Below, piece after piece: positions 26,840 through 34,469 of a DNA stretch of 64,000 nucleotides. This DNA is from Thiobacillus sp. (lineage in GTDB: Bacteria > Pseudomonadota > Gammaproteobacteria > Burkholderiales > Thiobacillaceae): the NCBI GenBank assembly GCA_024235835.1, contig JACKLQ010000002.1, forward strand, positions 806,001 through 870,000, given 5' to 3'. Both the position numbers and the translations under genes were made by a program. Position 1 is the first letter of the stretch. Every line of letters begins with the position of its first letter. Below the pieces are notes generated by a model. It saw only the letters and a program-made list of their open reading frames with translations, was not told where the DNA came from and did no database searches.

Positions 26840-27792
26840 GCCTGGCCTCCCCCCAGCAGACTCATGACCGCCATGCGGACCGCGATGCCGAAGGTGACCT
26901 GGGGCAGGATCACCGCCTGCTTGCCGTCGGCCACGTCAGAGTCGATCTCCACCCCCCGGTTCATGGGGCCCGGATGCATGACGATGGCATCGGGTTTCGC
27001 GTACTTGAGCTTCTCCGGCGTCAGGCCCCAGCGCTTGTAGAACTCTCCGGAACTGGGCAGGCGGGCGCCCTGCATGCGTTCGTTCTGCAGGCGCAACATG
27101 AGCACCGCGTCCACGTCCCTGATGCCTTCCTCGATGCGCTCGTATACGTGCACCCCCATGCTTTCCACGTCCCGGGGCAGCAGGGTGCGGGGGGCCACTA
27201 CCCGCACCTCGGGGCAGCCCAGGGTGGTGAGCGCATGGATCTGGGAGCGGGCCACTCGGGAATGGAGGATGTCGCCGACGATGGCCACCCGCAGGTTGTG
27301 GAACGGGCCCTTGAAGTGGCGCAGGGTGTACATGTCCAGCAGGCCCTGGGTGGGGTGGGCGGCGCGGCCGTCGCCGGCGTTGACCACGGAAATGTGGGGC
27401 GCCACGTGGCGGGCGATGAGGTGGGCGGCACCGGCGGCGGAGTGGCGCACCACGAACATGTCCGCCTGCATGGCGGAGAGGTTGGCCACCGTATCCAGCA
27501 GTGTCTCGCCCTTACTCTGGGAAGAGGCGCCGATGTTCAGGTTCACCACATCGGCAGAGAGGCGCTTGGCCGCGATCTCGAAGGTGGTGCGGGTCCGGGT
27601 GGAGTTCTCGAAGAAGATGTTGAAGATGGCCTTGCCCCGCAGCAGGGGCACCTTCTTCACTTCCCGGTCCCCCACGGAGATGAAGGATTCGGCGGTGTCC
27701 AGGATCTGGGTCAGGATGCGGGCGGGCAGGCCATCCAGGGTGAGCAGGTGGCGCAGGCGTCCGTCTTCGGTCAGCTGCAGGTTAGGGCTCAT
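26836..27792 (-). CDS. pyrB: Aspartate carbamoyltransferase catalytic subunit
   Basis: First committed step of pyrimidine synthesis: carbamoyl phosphate plus aspartate to carbamoyl aspartate. 318 residues with the phosphate-binding motif ENSTRTRTTFE, the Lys-containing loop GASSQSKGETLLDT, HPTQGLLDMYTL and VMHPGPMNRGVEID. The gene overlaps pyrR upstream and the dihydroorotase-like gene downstream by four bases each, so the three are translationally coupled. No pyrI is present, consistent with the PyrB-PyrC' type of complex. Confidence 0.97.
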   Translation of the reverse strand: MSPNLQLTEDGRLRHLLTLDGLPARILTQILDTAESFISVGDREVKKVPLLRGKAIFNIFFENSTRTRTTFEIAAKRLSADVVNLNIGASSQSKGETLLDTVANLSAMQADMFVVRHSAAGAAHLIARHVAPHISVVNAGDGRAAHPTQGLLDMYTLRHFKGPFHNLRVAIVGDILHSRVARSQIHALTTLGCPEVRVVAPRTLLPRDVESMGVHVYERIEEGIRDVDAVLMLRLQNERMQGARLPSSGEFYKRWGLTPEKLKYAKPDAIVMHPGPMNRGVEIDSDVADGKQAVILPQVTFGIAVRMAVMSLLGGGQA

Positions 27793-28304
27793 GGCGTCCT
27801 TTCGGAAACAACCAGGGAGAGCTGGCCTCCTTCGTCGCGGGCCAGGTTGACGTGAGAATTTGAGGGCAGGTCCAGGCGCAGGCCGATGTAGTCCGCGCAG
27901 ACGGGCAGTTCCCGGCCGCCCCGGTCCACCAGCACGGCCAGGCGGATGCTGGCAGGGCGGCCGTAGTCGAACAGCAGGTTCATGGCGGCCCGTACACTGC
28001 GGCCCGTGTTGAGCACGTCGTCGATGAGCAGGATGCGCCGACCCTCCACGTCGAAGGGGATGCGGGACGGCTTCACGTCATCGTGGAGGCCCCGACGGGT
28101 GTAGTCATCCCGGTAGAAGGAGGTGTCCAGGGTGCCGGTGGCCACTTCCTGGAGGCCCAGTCGTTCCATGAGGGCCTCCATGACCCAGACGCCGCCGGTG
28201 TGCATGCCCACCAGGGCCTGGTCTTGCCAACCCTCCGGGCCAATGGCGGGCGAGATTTGCTCGACGAGCTTATCGATGAGTTGTTCAGGAGTGGGCAGGT
28301 TCAT
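27789..28304 (-). CDS. pyrR: PyrR bifunctional regulator/uracil phosphoribosyltransferase
   Basis: A 171-residue type I phosphoribosyltransferase with the PRPP-binding motif ILLIDDVLNTGRSVRAAMN and N-terminal GMHTGGVWVMEALMERLG. PyrR binds pyr messenger RNA in Gram-positive bacteria; in proteobacteria it may act mainly as a uracil phosphoribosyltransferase or by other means. I saw no attenuator hairpin in the few bases before pyrB, because the genes overlap. It also overlaps ruvX by four bases. Confidence 0.94.
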   Translation of the reverse strand: MNLPTPEQLIDKLVEQISPAIGPEGWQDQALVGMHTGGVWVMEALMERLGLQEVATGTLDTSFYRDDYTRRGLHDDVKPSRIPFDVEGRRILLIDDVLNTGRSVRAAMNLLFDYGRPASIRLAVLVDRGGRELPVCADYIGLRLDLPSNSHVNLARDEGGQLSLVVSERTP

Positions 28305-28822
28305 TGTCGGCTTGATCCCGGGGGTTGGTCCAATAGGTCTTGCAGGATTTGCTGGGCCGCCAGGGTATCGTCCAGGCCCTTGCGTGCCCTGCCCTTTACA
28401 CCGGCCTCCCGCAGCCGCAGGTCTGCGTCGAAGGAGGTCAGGCGCTCGTCCACAAGGATCACGGGCAGGCCGAAGCGGCCGTGGAGCTGGTTGGCGAAGC
28501 GACGGGCCCGGCGGGTGAGTTCATGCTCCCCCCCGTCCATGGAAAGGGGCAGGCCCACCACCAGGTCCGAGGGACGCCATTCCGCGATGAGGGCGGCAAT
28601 GCGACCGAAACGGGTTTCGTTGTCTTCCGCGTCGATGACCTCCAGGGGGTGGGCCAGGCGGCTTTCCCAGTCGCCGACGGCAAGGCCGATGCGGCGGAGG
28701 CCGAAGTCGAAGGCCAGCAATGCTCCCTTCTCAGGGAACACGTCGGGCCGTCCCAAGTGTTTCCTGGCCCCCTGGGGGGGCGGCTCCGATGACTCAGGGG
28801 AGCCGGGGGTGGTCATGGTCAT
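28301..28822 (-). CDS. ruvX: YqgF/RuvX Holliday-junction resolvase-like protein
   Basis: RNase H-fold protein involved in 16S rRNA 3' processing and possibly recombination. Core motifs are LAFDFGLRRIGLAVGD (first catalytic Asp), DLVVGLPLSMDGGEHE and VILVDERLTSFDAD. The frame gives 173 residues, about 30 longer than usual at the N-terminus because of a Pro/Ser-rich leader (MTMTTPGSPESSEPPPQGAR). A shorter start cannot be excluded, but the ATG at 28822 overlaps yqgE by four bases, which fits the rest of the cluster. Confidence 0.92.
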   Translation of the reverse strand: MTMTTPGSPESSEPPPQGARKHLGRPDVFPEKGALLAFDFGLRRIGLAVGDWESRLAHPLEVIDAEDNETRFGRIAALIAEWRPSDLVVGLPLSMDGGEHELTRRARRFANQLHGRFGLPVILVDERLTSFDADLRLREAGVKGRARKGLDDTLAAQQILQDLLDQPPGSSRQ

Positions 28823-29379
28823 GCGTGGCCGGCTTCCTCGGAGAGCATGGACAGGTCGATGCCCAGCAGGTGCATGGCGGCGGAGAAGCGTTCCTCCGGC
28901 GGCAGGGCGAAGATCACCTCCGGGTCCGCCTGAACCGTGAGCCAGGCGTTCTGCTTGATCTCGTCCTCCAGTTGGCCGGGGCCCCAGCCAGCGTAGCCCA
29001 GTGTCACCATGATCTCCTTGGGCCCTTCCTGGCGGGCCGTGGCCTCCAGGATGTCCTTGGAGGTGGTGAGCCCTACCTTGTCGTTCACCGACAGGGTGGA
29101 TCCCCAGTCCCCCACGGGCCGGTGCAGCACGAAGCCCCGCTCCACCTGCACCGGGCCGCCGTAGTAGACCGTGGCTTTCTTGAGAAGATCATCCGTCAGG
29201 TCCAGGCCGATCTGGGTGAACAGGGTTTCCATGTCCAGTTCGATGGGTCGGTTCACCACCACACCCAGAGCTCCCTGTTCCCCGTGGTCGCACACATAGG
29301 TCAACGTGCCGGCGAAATTGGGGTCCAGCATGTTGGGCATGGCGATGAGGAAGTGGTCGGTGAAGTTGGCGTTTTCCAT
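28819..29379 (-). CDS. yqgE: YqgE/AlgH family protein
   Basis: Conserved DUF179 protein of 186 residues. It starts at MENANFTDHFLIAMPNM (ATG at 29379) and contains the family blocks TLTYVCDHGEQGALGVVVNRP, VYYGGPVQVERGFVLH and MVTLGYAGWGPGQLEDEI. The open frame continues upstream, but this lies opposite the photolyase start and is noncoding. AlgH/YqgE influences alginate and other genes in Pseudomonas, with an unclear mechanism; it is nearly always next to ruvX, as here. Divergent from the photolyase gene with 60 bases between starts. Confidence 0.95.
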   Translation of the reverse strand: MENANFTDHFLIAMPNMLDPNFAGTLTYVCDHGEQGALGVVVNRPIELDMETLFTQIGLDLTDDLLKKATVYYGGPVQVERGFVLHRPVGDWGSTLSVNDKVGLTTSKDILEATARQEGPKEIMVTLGYAGWGPGQLEDEIKQNAWLTVQADPEVIFALPPEERFSAAMHLLGIDLSMLSEEAGHA

Positions 29380-29439
29380 GGTGGGTTCCACAAAGGATGA
29401 TTCATTGTAACCCTCCCTTCGCGACCTCAAAATGCACCG

Positions 29440-30858
29440 ATGCATTCCGCCCTCATCTGGTTCCGGCGCGACCTGCGCCTCAACGACAATGCCGCCCTCA
29501 GCGCCGCCCTCCAAGCGGCCGGCCGGGTGCACTGCGTCTTCGTGTTCGATGCGGACATCCTGGATGCCCTGCCGGACCGGGCCGATCGGCGGGTGGAGTT
29601 CATCCACGCCAGCGTGGCCGCCCTGAAGGCGGCTTTGGAGGCCCGGGGCGGCGTACTCCATGTGCTGCACGGGTCCGCCCGCCAGGCCATCCCGGGTCTG
29701 GCCGCCCGCCTGGGGGTGGAGGCCGTGTTCGCCGCACGGGACTACGAGCCTTTTGCCCGGGAACGTGACGCGGCCGTGGCCCGAAGCCTGGCGGCGGACG
29801 GCCGCGATCTCCATCTGGTGAAGGATCAGGTGGTCCTCGATACCGACGACATCCTCACCGCCGCCGGCAAGCCCTTCCACGTCTTTACCCCTTACAAACG
29901 GGCCTGGCTGGGGCGGCTGGATGCCGCCGCCCTGGCGCCTCATCCGGTGGAGGAGTGGCTGCACAAGCTGGCGCCGGGTGGTGGTGAGGCCATGCCCAGC
30001 TTGGCTGAGCTGGGCTTTGAGGCCACCAATTTGAATGACCTTGGCATTGTCCCTGGCGAGTCCGGCGCCCAGGCCCGCTGGCAGGACTTCCAGGGCCGCA
30101 TGGACAGCTACCGGGAGACCCGGGACCACCCCGCCGTCAAGGGGCCGTCCTACCTTTCCGTGCACCTGCGCTTTGGCACCATTTCAGTCCGTGATCTGGC
30201 CCGTTTCGTCCTGGAGCAAGGCGGGGAGGGCGCTGATACCTGGCTTTCGGAACTCGTCTGGCGGGAGTTCTACCAGATGTTGCTGTGGCACTACCCGGAG
30301 ACCACGGCACACGCGTTCCAGGCCAAGTTCGACGCCCTGCCCTGGCCCAACCCGCCCGGACACTTCGGGGCATGGTGTGAGGCCCGCACCGGCTACCCCA
30401 TCGTGGACGCAGCCATGCGCCAACTCAACCAGACGGGCTACATGCACAACCGCCTGCGCATGATCGCCGCCAGCTTCCTGGTGAAGGACCTGCATGTGGA
30501 CTGGCGCTGGGGCGAGCGCTACTTCGCAGACAAATTATTGGACTACGACCTGGCGGCCAACGTGGGGGGGTGGCAGTGGAGCGCGGGGGTGGGGACGGAT
30601 GCCCAGCCCTGGTTCCGCATCTTCAATCCGGTGACCCAGTCGGAACGGTTCGATGCGGAGGGGCGGTTCATTCGGCGGTATGTGCCGGAGCTGGCTGGCG
30701 TGCCGGACAAGTATGTGCATGCGCCCTGGAAGATGCCGGCGGCGGAGCAGGTGGGGTGTGGGGTGGTTGTGGGGCGGGATTACCCGCTGCCCATCGTCGA
30801 TCACGCCCGGGCGCGGGAGGTGACGTTGGCGTTGTTCAAGGACATGCCCGCAGGCTGA
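29440..30858 (+). CDS. phrB: Deoxyribodipyrimidine photolyase
   Basis: Light-driven repair enzyme for cyclobutane pyrimidine dimers, using FAD and an antenna chromophore. 472 residues: N-terminal antenna domain (ALIWFRRDLRLNDNAALSAA), then the FAD domain with LSVHLRFGTISVRDL, WLSELVWREFYQMLLWHYPE, GYPIVDAAMRQLNQTGYMHNRLRMI and LLDYDLAANVGGWQWSAGVGTDAQPWFRIFNP. The Trp electron-transfer residues of class I CPD photolyases appear to be present. The last third of this gene also exists as an inverted partial copy near 46.3-46.8 kb. Confidence 0.97.
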   Translation: MHSALIWFRRDLRLNDNAALSAALQAAGRVHCVFVFDADILDALPDRADRRVEFIHASVAALKAALEARGGVLHVLHGSARQAIPGLAARLGVEAVFAARDYEPFARERDAAVARSLAADGRDLHLVKDQVVLDTDDILTAAGKPFHVFTPYKRAWLGRLDAAALAPHPVEEWLHKLAPGGGEAMPSLAELGFEATNLNDLGIVPGESGAQARWQDFQGRMDSYRETRDHPAVKGPSYLSVHLRFGTISVRDLARFVLEQGGEGADTWLSELVWREFYQMLLWHYPETTAHAFQAKFDALPWPNPPGHFGAWCEARTGYPIVDAAMRQLNQTGYMHNRLRMIAASFLVKDLHVDWRWGERYFADKLLDYDLAANVGGWQWSAGVGTDAQPWFRIFNPVTQSERFDAEGRFIRRYVPELAGVPDKYVHAPWKMPAAEQVGCGVVVGRDYPLPIVDHARAREVTLALFKDMPAG

Positions 30859-31325
30859 GTCTTTCCCCCCTTTCCCAAAGGGGGGGAGGGGGGATTCCAG
30901 CGTCGGTTGCGTTTGCGGGAGCGTTGATGAGTGCGTTGCTCTGCCGGCACCACGTAAGGCCAGGGTGTTTGGCCGGGGGCGCCCGGCAGCGCGTTACTCT
31001 TCTTGAGCGGCCAAGAAGAGTAACCAGAAGTGTAACCAGAAGAAGGCCGCCCCGCTTCGCCGCCCTTCGGGTCCCCTCGCCAGAACAAAAAACTCGGGCG
31101 GCTGCGTAACTCGCCCCTTTGGGGCTCAAACATACTCGCCGAAAACCCCCGAGTTTTCCGCCCTGGCGAGGCGGCTCAGAGGGGAATGGGGGCCAACGCT
31201 TAGGCTGGGATAGGATGCATGGGACACATGTGGTGTATCTAATAATCGCTTTTCCAGACAAACGCAAAAAGTGGGTAGAGGGGGAGAATGTTGAAGGAGT
31301 TATGTGCCTTGGTTGATTCTGGCCA
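30859..31325. repeat. Noncoding stretch with interspersed-repeat-like sequence
   Basis: About 470 bases between the photolyase and the insertion-sequence remnant with no credible gene. It contains a CCCCCC/GGGGGG block right after the photolyase stop, a 12-base perfect inverted repeat, and a longer imperfect inverted repeat (31075-31098 against 31148-31171, CCTCGCCAGAAC...ACTCGGG facing CCCGAG...CTGGCGAGG). The short peptides encoded here in several frames (Arg-rich, ending VTRSVTRR) look like the junk peptides of repeats scattered in many proteobacterial genomes. Whether it is a mobile miniature element is not shown. Confidence 0.5.
30993..31024. repeat. Perfect 12-base inverted repeat (hairpin)
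   Basis: GTTACTCTTCTT and AAGAAGAGTAAC face each other across the eight-base loop GAGCGGCC. The stem is perfect. There is no T-run directly after it. It sits inside the repeat-like noncoding stretch downstream of the photolyase. Confidence 0.7.
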
Positions 31326-31700
31326 TGTGAGGGTGTCCCGAATTTTGTGTAAACGGGGTTTTGGTTAGAGGTTGGTCATCCGGTCCTCGAATTGGATGGT
31401 AAAGCGGGTCAATGCGGCTTTCCAATCTCGGATGGGGATGGTCCATTTCTGGCTGATATTGCGCAGCACCAGGTAGAACAGTTTCAGCAAGGCCTCGTCG
31501 CTCGGGAACGAGCCGCGGTTCTTGGTGATCTTGCGCAGGCTCATGTTCACCGACTCGATGGCGTTGGTCGTGTAGATCACCTTCCTGATCTCCGGCGGGT
31601 AGTCGAAGAACGGGACGATCCGTGACCAATTCCGGCGCCAGGACTGGCCAATCGGCAAGTAGGCGTCATCCCACTTGGCCTCGAATTCGCCCATTCTTTC
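31326..31700 (-). mobile_element. IS256-family transposase 3' remnant
   Basis: The minus strand encodes about 109 residues that match the C-terminus of IS256/mutator-type transposases: EFEAKWDDAYLPIGQSWRRNW, IVPFFDYPPEIRKVIYTTNAIESVNMSLRKI and FYLVLRNISQKWTIPIRDW. The DDE catalytic part upstream is missing. The stop near 31365 is followed by TTACACAAAATTCGGGACACC (minus strand), which resembles an IS256-type end. The element is therefore a dead fragment with one end. Confidence 0.85.
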
Positions 31701-31774
31701 ATCAGCTCTTGGCGCTGCCCGTAGGTCAGTCTGGCCAACAGCTCCTTGAGCTTCTTCAGTTCCCTTGGCTTCAT
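31690..31774 (-). pseudogene. 5' fragment of a second transposase-like gene joined to the IS256 remnant
   Basis: From the ATG at 31774, preceded by a strong GGAGGGCGAA ribosome site, the minus strand reads MKPRELKKLKELLARLTYGQ then RQELMKEW before losing sense where the IS256 part begins. This N-terminus resembles IS1595-type transposases (from memory). The reading frame then runs out of frame through the IS256 remnant. It looks like a deletion or insertion that fused two different elements. A GGGCTCA/TGAGCCC palindrome (31822-31840) lies just upstream and may be part of the lost element's end. Confidence 0.4.
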
Positions 31775-31865
31775 TTCGCCCTCCTGTTCACCGTGCCGAT
31801 GGGGCCAGTCTGGCAAACCAGGGGCTCAGGAGATGAGCCCGTCACTAATTAACGCGAATTGAGCC

Positions 31866-31897
31866 AAAAGAAAAAGGCGGGACAAGCCCGCCTTTTG
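31866..31897 (-). terminator. Intrinsic terminator of the histone-like gene
   Basis: On the minus strand GGCGGG-CTTGT-CCCGCC is followed by TTTTTCTTTT, a classical stem and T-run, 17 bases after the stop of the Lys/Ala/Pro repeat gene. Confidence 0.85.
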
Positions 31898-31913
31898 AGT
31901 ACGAATGAAAAAC

Positions 31914-32489
31914 TCAGGCAGCCTTGGGGGCGGTGGCCTTCTTGGCAGCGGGCTTGGCGGCAGCAGCCTTGGGCGCGGCGGCTTTCTTGGCAGCGGGCTT
32001 GGCGGCAGCAGCCTTGGGGGCGGTGGCCTTCTTGGCAGCGGGCTTGGCGGCAGCAGCCTTGGGCGCGGCGGCTTTCTTGGCAGCGGGCTTGGCGGCAGCA
32101 GCCTTGGGGGCGGCGGCTTTCTTGGCAGCGGGCTTGGCGGCAGCAGCCTTGGGGGCGGCGGCTTTCTTGGCAGCGGGCTTGGCGGCAGCAGCCTTGGGCG
32201 CGGCGGCTTTCTTGGCAGCGGGCTTGGCGGCAGCAGCCTTGGGCGCGGCGGCTTTCTTGGCAGCGGGCTTGGCGGCAGCAGCCTTGGGCGCGGCGGCTTT
32301 CTTGGCAGCGGGCTTGGCGGCAGCAGCCTTGGGCGCTACGGCTTTCTTGGCAGCGGGCTTGGCGGCAGCAGCCTTGGGCGCGGCGGCTTTCTTTACAGGT
32401 GCGGCCGCTTTCGCGGCCGCAGTAGCAGTGGATTTCTTGGTGGTGCTCTTCGCTGTCGTGGTGCTCTTAGCAGACTTAGCAGCAGGCAT
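31914..32489 (-). CDS. Histone H1-like/AlgP-like Lys-Ala-Pro repeat protein
   Basis: A 191-residue, strongly basic, low-complexity protein. After MPAAKSAKSTTTAKSTTKKS it consists of ten copies of a 15-residue unit (AAAPKAAAAKPAAKK, with Ala to Val or Thr changes in a few) and a partial eleventh. This is the composition of bacterial H1-like DNA-binding proteins and of the AlgP tail in Pseudomonas. It would bind DNA loosely through Lys and may compact or regulate it. The start follows AGAGGAGTCACAT. Codons are nearly identical between units (45-base repeats). It has its own terminator, so it is probably monocistronic. Confidence 0.88.
   Translation of the reverse strand: MPAAKSAKSTTTAKSTTKKSTATAAAKAAAPVKKAAAPKAAAAKPAAKKAVAPKAAAAKPAAKKAAAPKAAAAKPAAKKAAAPKAAAAKPAAKKAAAPKAAAAKPAAKKAAAPKAAAAKPAAKKAAAPKAAAAKPAAKKAAAPKAAAAKPAAKKATAPKAAAAKPAAKKAAAPKAAAAKPAAKKATAPKAA
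31917..32388. repeat. 45-base tandem repeat, about 10.4 copies
   Basis: Near-perfect 45-base units (plus-strand reading GCGGCTTTCTTGGCAGCGGG, continuing CTTGGCGGCAGCAGCCTTGGGC, with C/G changes at one position) make up most of the histone-like gene. Copy number is likely to vary by slippage or recombination. Confidence 0.9.
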
Positions 32490-32583
32490 ATGTGACTCCT
32501 CTGTTAGAAAGGTAATCGGCCGGAAAGCCTTGTGCCTCAAGCATTTCCACAAGTTTATGAGGCGCGCTTCGATTGTAGAACAA

Positions 32584-32620
32584 AAAAAAGCGCGCTCCGC
32601 AAGGGGCTACGCGCTTTTGT
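32584..32620 (-). terminator. Intrinsic terminator after lysA
   Basis: AAAAGCGC and GCGCTTTT flank a GC-rich loop; on the minus strand the right arm ends in a run of eight T. It lies about 25 bases past the lysA stop. Confidence 0.75.
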
Positions 32621-32644
32621 AAATATATTTGTTGCCGGCATGCA

Positions 32645-33889
32645 CTAGGGCACCACACGTTCCTGTTCGAATAAATCTGTCACCTTTTCGCGAGCCCTGA
32701 TTTCATGCGCCTTGCAGCCCAACACCATGACTTCCGCGGCACGTGGCCTAGTGTTGTAGTTGGAGCTCATGGTCATGCCATAAGCCCCCGCGGAGCAGAC
32801 AGCGAGCAGGTCTCCTTCCGCGAGGATCATGTCGCGATCATGGCCGAGAAAATCACCGCTCTCGCACACTGGCCCGACGATGCTGTAGTTGCGCGGGGTG
32901 CCCTGCCGCTCCTGCACGGGCACGATGTCATGCCACGCGTCATACAGGGAGGGCCGCATGAGATCATTCATCGCGGCATCGACGATGGCGAAGTCCCTGG
33001 CCTCGCCGTGTTTGAGATATTCCACCTTGGTCAGCAGCCATCCCGCGTTGCCCACCAGCGAGCGACCTGGTTCGATGACGAGTGTTTCGTTGCGTCCCGC
33101 CATGCGCGACAGCAACACCTCAGCGTAGGCATCCCTGGCGATGGGTGACTCATCCCGATAGCGGATGCCTACACCACCGCCGATGTCGATGTGCTCCAGC
33201 CGGATGCCCTTCGCGCTCAGCGCGGCCACCAGTTCCAGCACCTTGTCCAGGGCTTCGCCGAAGGGCGACACGTCCACCAGTTGAGAACCGATGTGGCAGT
33301 CGATGCCGACCAGGCTCAGGTGGGCCATGGCCGCGGCTTCCTGGTAGACCCGCTGAGCCTGTTCGTGGGCAATGCCGAACTTGTTCTCCTTGAGGCCGGT
33401 GGAGATGTAGGGATGGGTCTTGGCGTCCACGTTGGGATTCACGCGCAGGCTGATGGGAGCGACTCGTCCCATCTCTCCCGCCACGCGGTTGAGCCGTGCC
33501 AGTTCGCTTTCCGATTCCACGTTAAAGCAGTGGATGCCCGCCTCCAGGGCGACACGCATCTCCTCCTCCTTCTTGCCCACGCCGGAGAACACCACCTTGC
33601 CGGCGTCGCCTCCCGCCGCCAGCACCCGGGCGAGTTCACCGCCGGAGACGATGTCGAAGCCTGCCCCCAGGCGGGCGAACACGTTCAGGATCGCCAGGCT
33701 GGAGTTGGCCTTCACTGCGTAGCAGATGAGGTGGGGATGGGCCGTCAGGGCTTGGTCGTAGGCCCGGTAGGCCTCTTCCAGGGCTGCGCGGGAATAGACG
33801 TAGCAGGGCGTGCCGAACTGGCTGGCGATGGCATCCAGAGGCACATCCTCCACGTGGAGCAGGCCGCTCCGACGGGTGAGGTGATTCAT
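32645..33889 (-). CDS. lysA: Diaminopimelate decarboxylase
   Basis: Last step of lysine synthesis: meso-diaminopimelate to lysine plus CO2, PLP-dependent. 414 residues from the ATG at 33889. The PLP lysine is Lys60 in LICYAVKANSS. Other blocks are FSGVGKKEEEMRVAL, GLKENKFGI, HIDIGGGVGIRY, VIEPGRSLVGNAG and VCESGDFLGHDR (Cys-Glu of the active site). The start overlaps the stop of lptM by four bases. Confidence 0.96.
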   Translation of the reverse strand: MNHLTRRSGLLHVEDVPLDAIASQFGTPCYVYSRAALEEAYRAYDQALTAHPHLICYAVKANSSLAILNVFARLGAGFDIVSGGELARVLAAGGDAGKVVFSGVGKKEEEMRVALEAGIHCFNVESESELARLNRVAGEMGRVAPISLRVNPNVDAKTHPYISTGLKENKFGIAHEQAQRVYQEAAAMAHLSLVGIDCHIGSQLVDVSPFGEALDKVLELVAALSAKGIRLEHIDIGGGVGIRYRDESPIARDAYAEVLLSRMAGRNETLVIEPGRSLVGNAGWLLTKVEYLKHGEARDFAIVDAAMNDLMRPSLYDAWHDIVPVQERQGTPRNYSIVGPVCESGDFLGHDRDMILAEGDLLAVCSAGAYGMTMSSNYNTRPRAAEVMVLGCKAHEIRAREKVTDLFEQERVVP

Positions 33890-34014
33890 TTCGCGGCTTG
33901 GGTTTGCTGGGGTTTGGCGGGAGTGTCGGGCAGGTAGAGATCGCCCTTTTTGCCGCAGGCGGCAAGGGCGAGTAGAACGCACGACAAGATGAGATATCGG
34001 CTCGGAAAGCGCAT
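33886..34014 (-). CDS. lptM: LptM (YifL) small lipoprotein
   Basis: A 42-residue lipoprotein: signal MRFPSRYLILSCVLLALA, lipobox LAAC (Cys20) and GKKGDLYLPDTP, the conserved CGxKGxLYLP of LptM. LptM stabilises the LptD/LptE translocon for LPS and promotes LptD disulfide maturation. The start ATG at 34014 is the only one giving a lipoprotein signal. The same lptM-lysA-cyaY neighbourhood occurs widely in proteobacteria. Overlaps lysA by four bases. Confidence 0.92.
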   Translation of the reverse strand: MRFPSRYLILSCVLLALAACGKKGDLYLPDTPAKPQQTQAAK

Positions 34015-34148
34015 GGCGGCACCGTTAAAATCCGGCCCAGAGTCTAGCATGTTGTGAATGGCCCCGGCTCCGCCCCCATGGTCGTAGCCGCCCCCCGTGG
34101 GGGCCAGGAAAGAACCGGGGCGGCCCGGCGAATTACTTGTGAGCACCT

Positions 34149-34469
34149 ATGACCGAGAGTGAATACACCCGCTTGGCCGACAATACCCTGCGCGGGGTCG
34201 AACACGCCCTGGAGGCGGTGGATGACGACCTGGATTTCGAACTGGCTCCCGGCGGCATCCTGGAGGTGGAGTTCGAAAATGGCAGCAAGATCATCATCAA
34301 CAAGCAGTCTGCCACCCAGGAAATCTGGGTGGCCGCCAAGAGCGGCGGCTACCACTACCGCTGGGACGGCAGCGCCTGGCGGGATACGCGCAGCGGAGAG
34401 GAACTGTTCGCCGCCCTGTCTGCCTTCGCCTCTGCACAGGCGGGCAGGGACATCCAGCTACAGGCGTGA
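34149..34469 (+). CDS. cyaY: Frataxin homologue CyaY
   Basis: Iron-binding regulator of Fe-S cluster assembly. 106 residues with N-terminal acidic helix (ALEAVDDDLDFEL), the strand block ILEVEFENGSKIIINKQSATQEIWVAAKSGGYHYRW and a C-terminal helix, as in E. coli CyaY (also 106). Divergent from lptM. Its 3' end overlaps the convergent argH by 12 bases. Confidence 0.96.
   Translation: MTESEYTRLADNTLRGVEHALEAVDDDLDFELAPGGILEVEFENGSKIIINKQSATQEIWVAAKSGGYHYRWDGSAWRDTRSGEELFAALSAFASAQAGRDIQLQA

Noticed and set aside
31917..32388. Regular repeats considered as a CRISPR array
   Set aside because: There are no unique spacers; the repeat is contiguous coding sequence of 15-residue units.
31905..32622. 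Gly/Ala/Leu-rich plus-strand frames (for example repeating GGSSLG and AAGLAAAALG)
   Set aside because: They are reverse readings of the 45-base repeats of the histone-like gene, which has a ribosome site and terminator on the minus strand.
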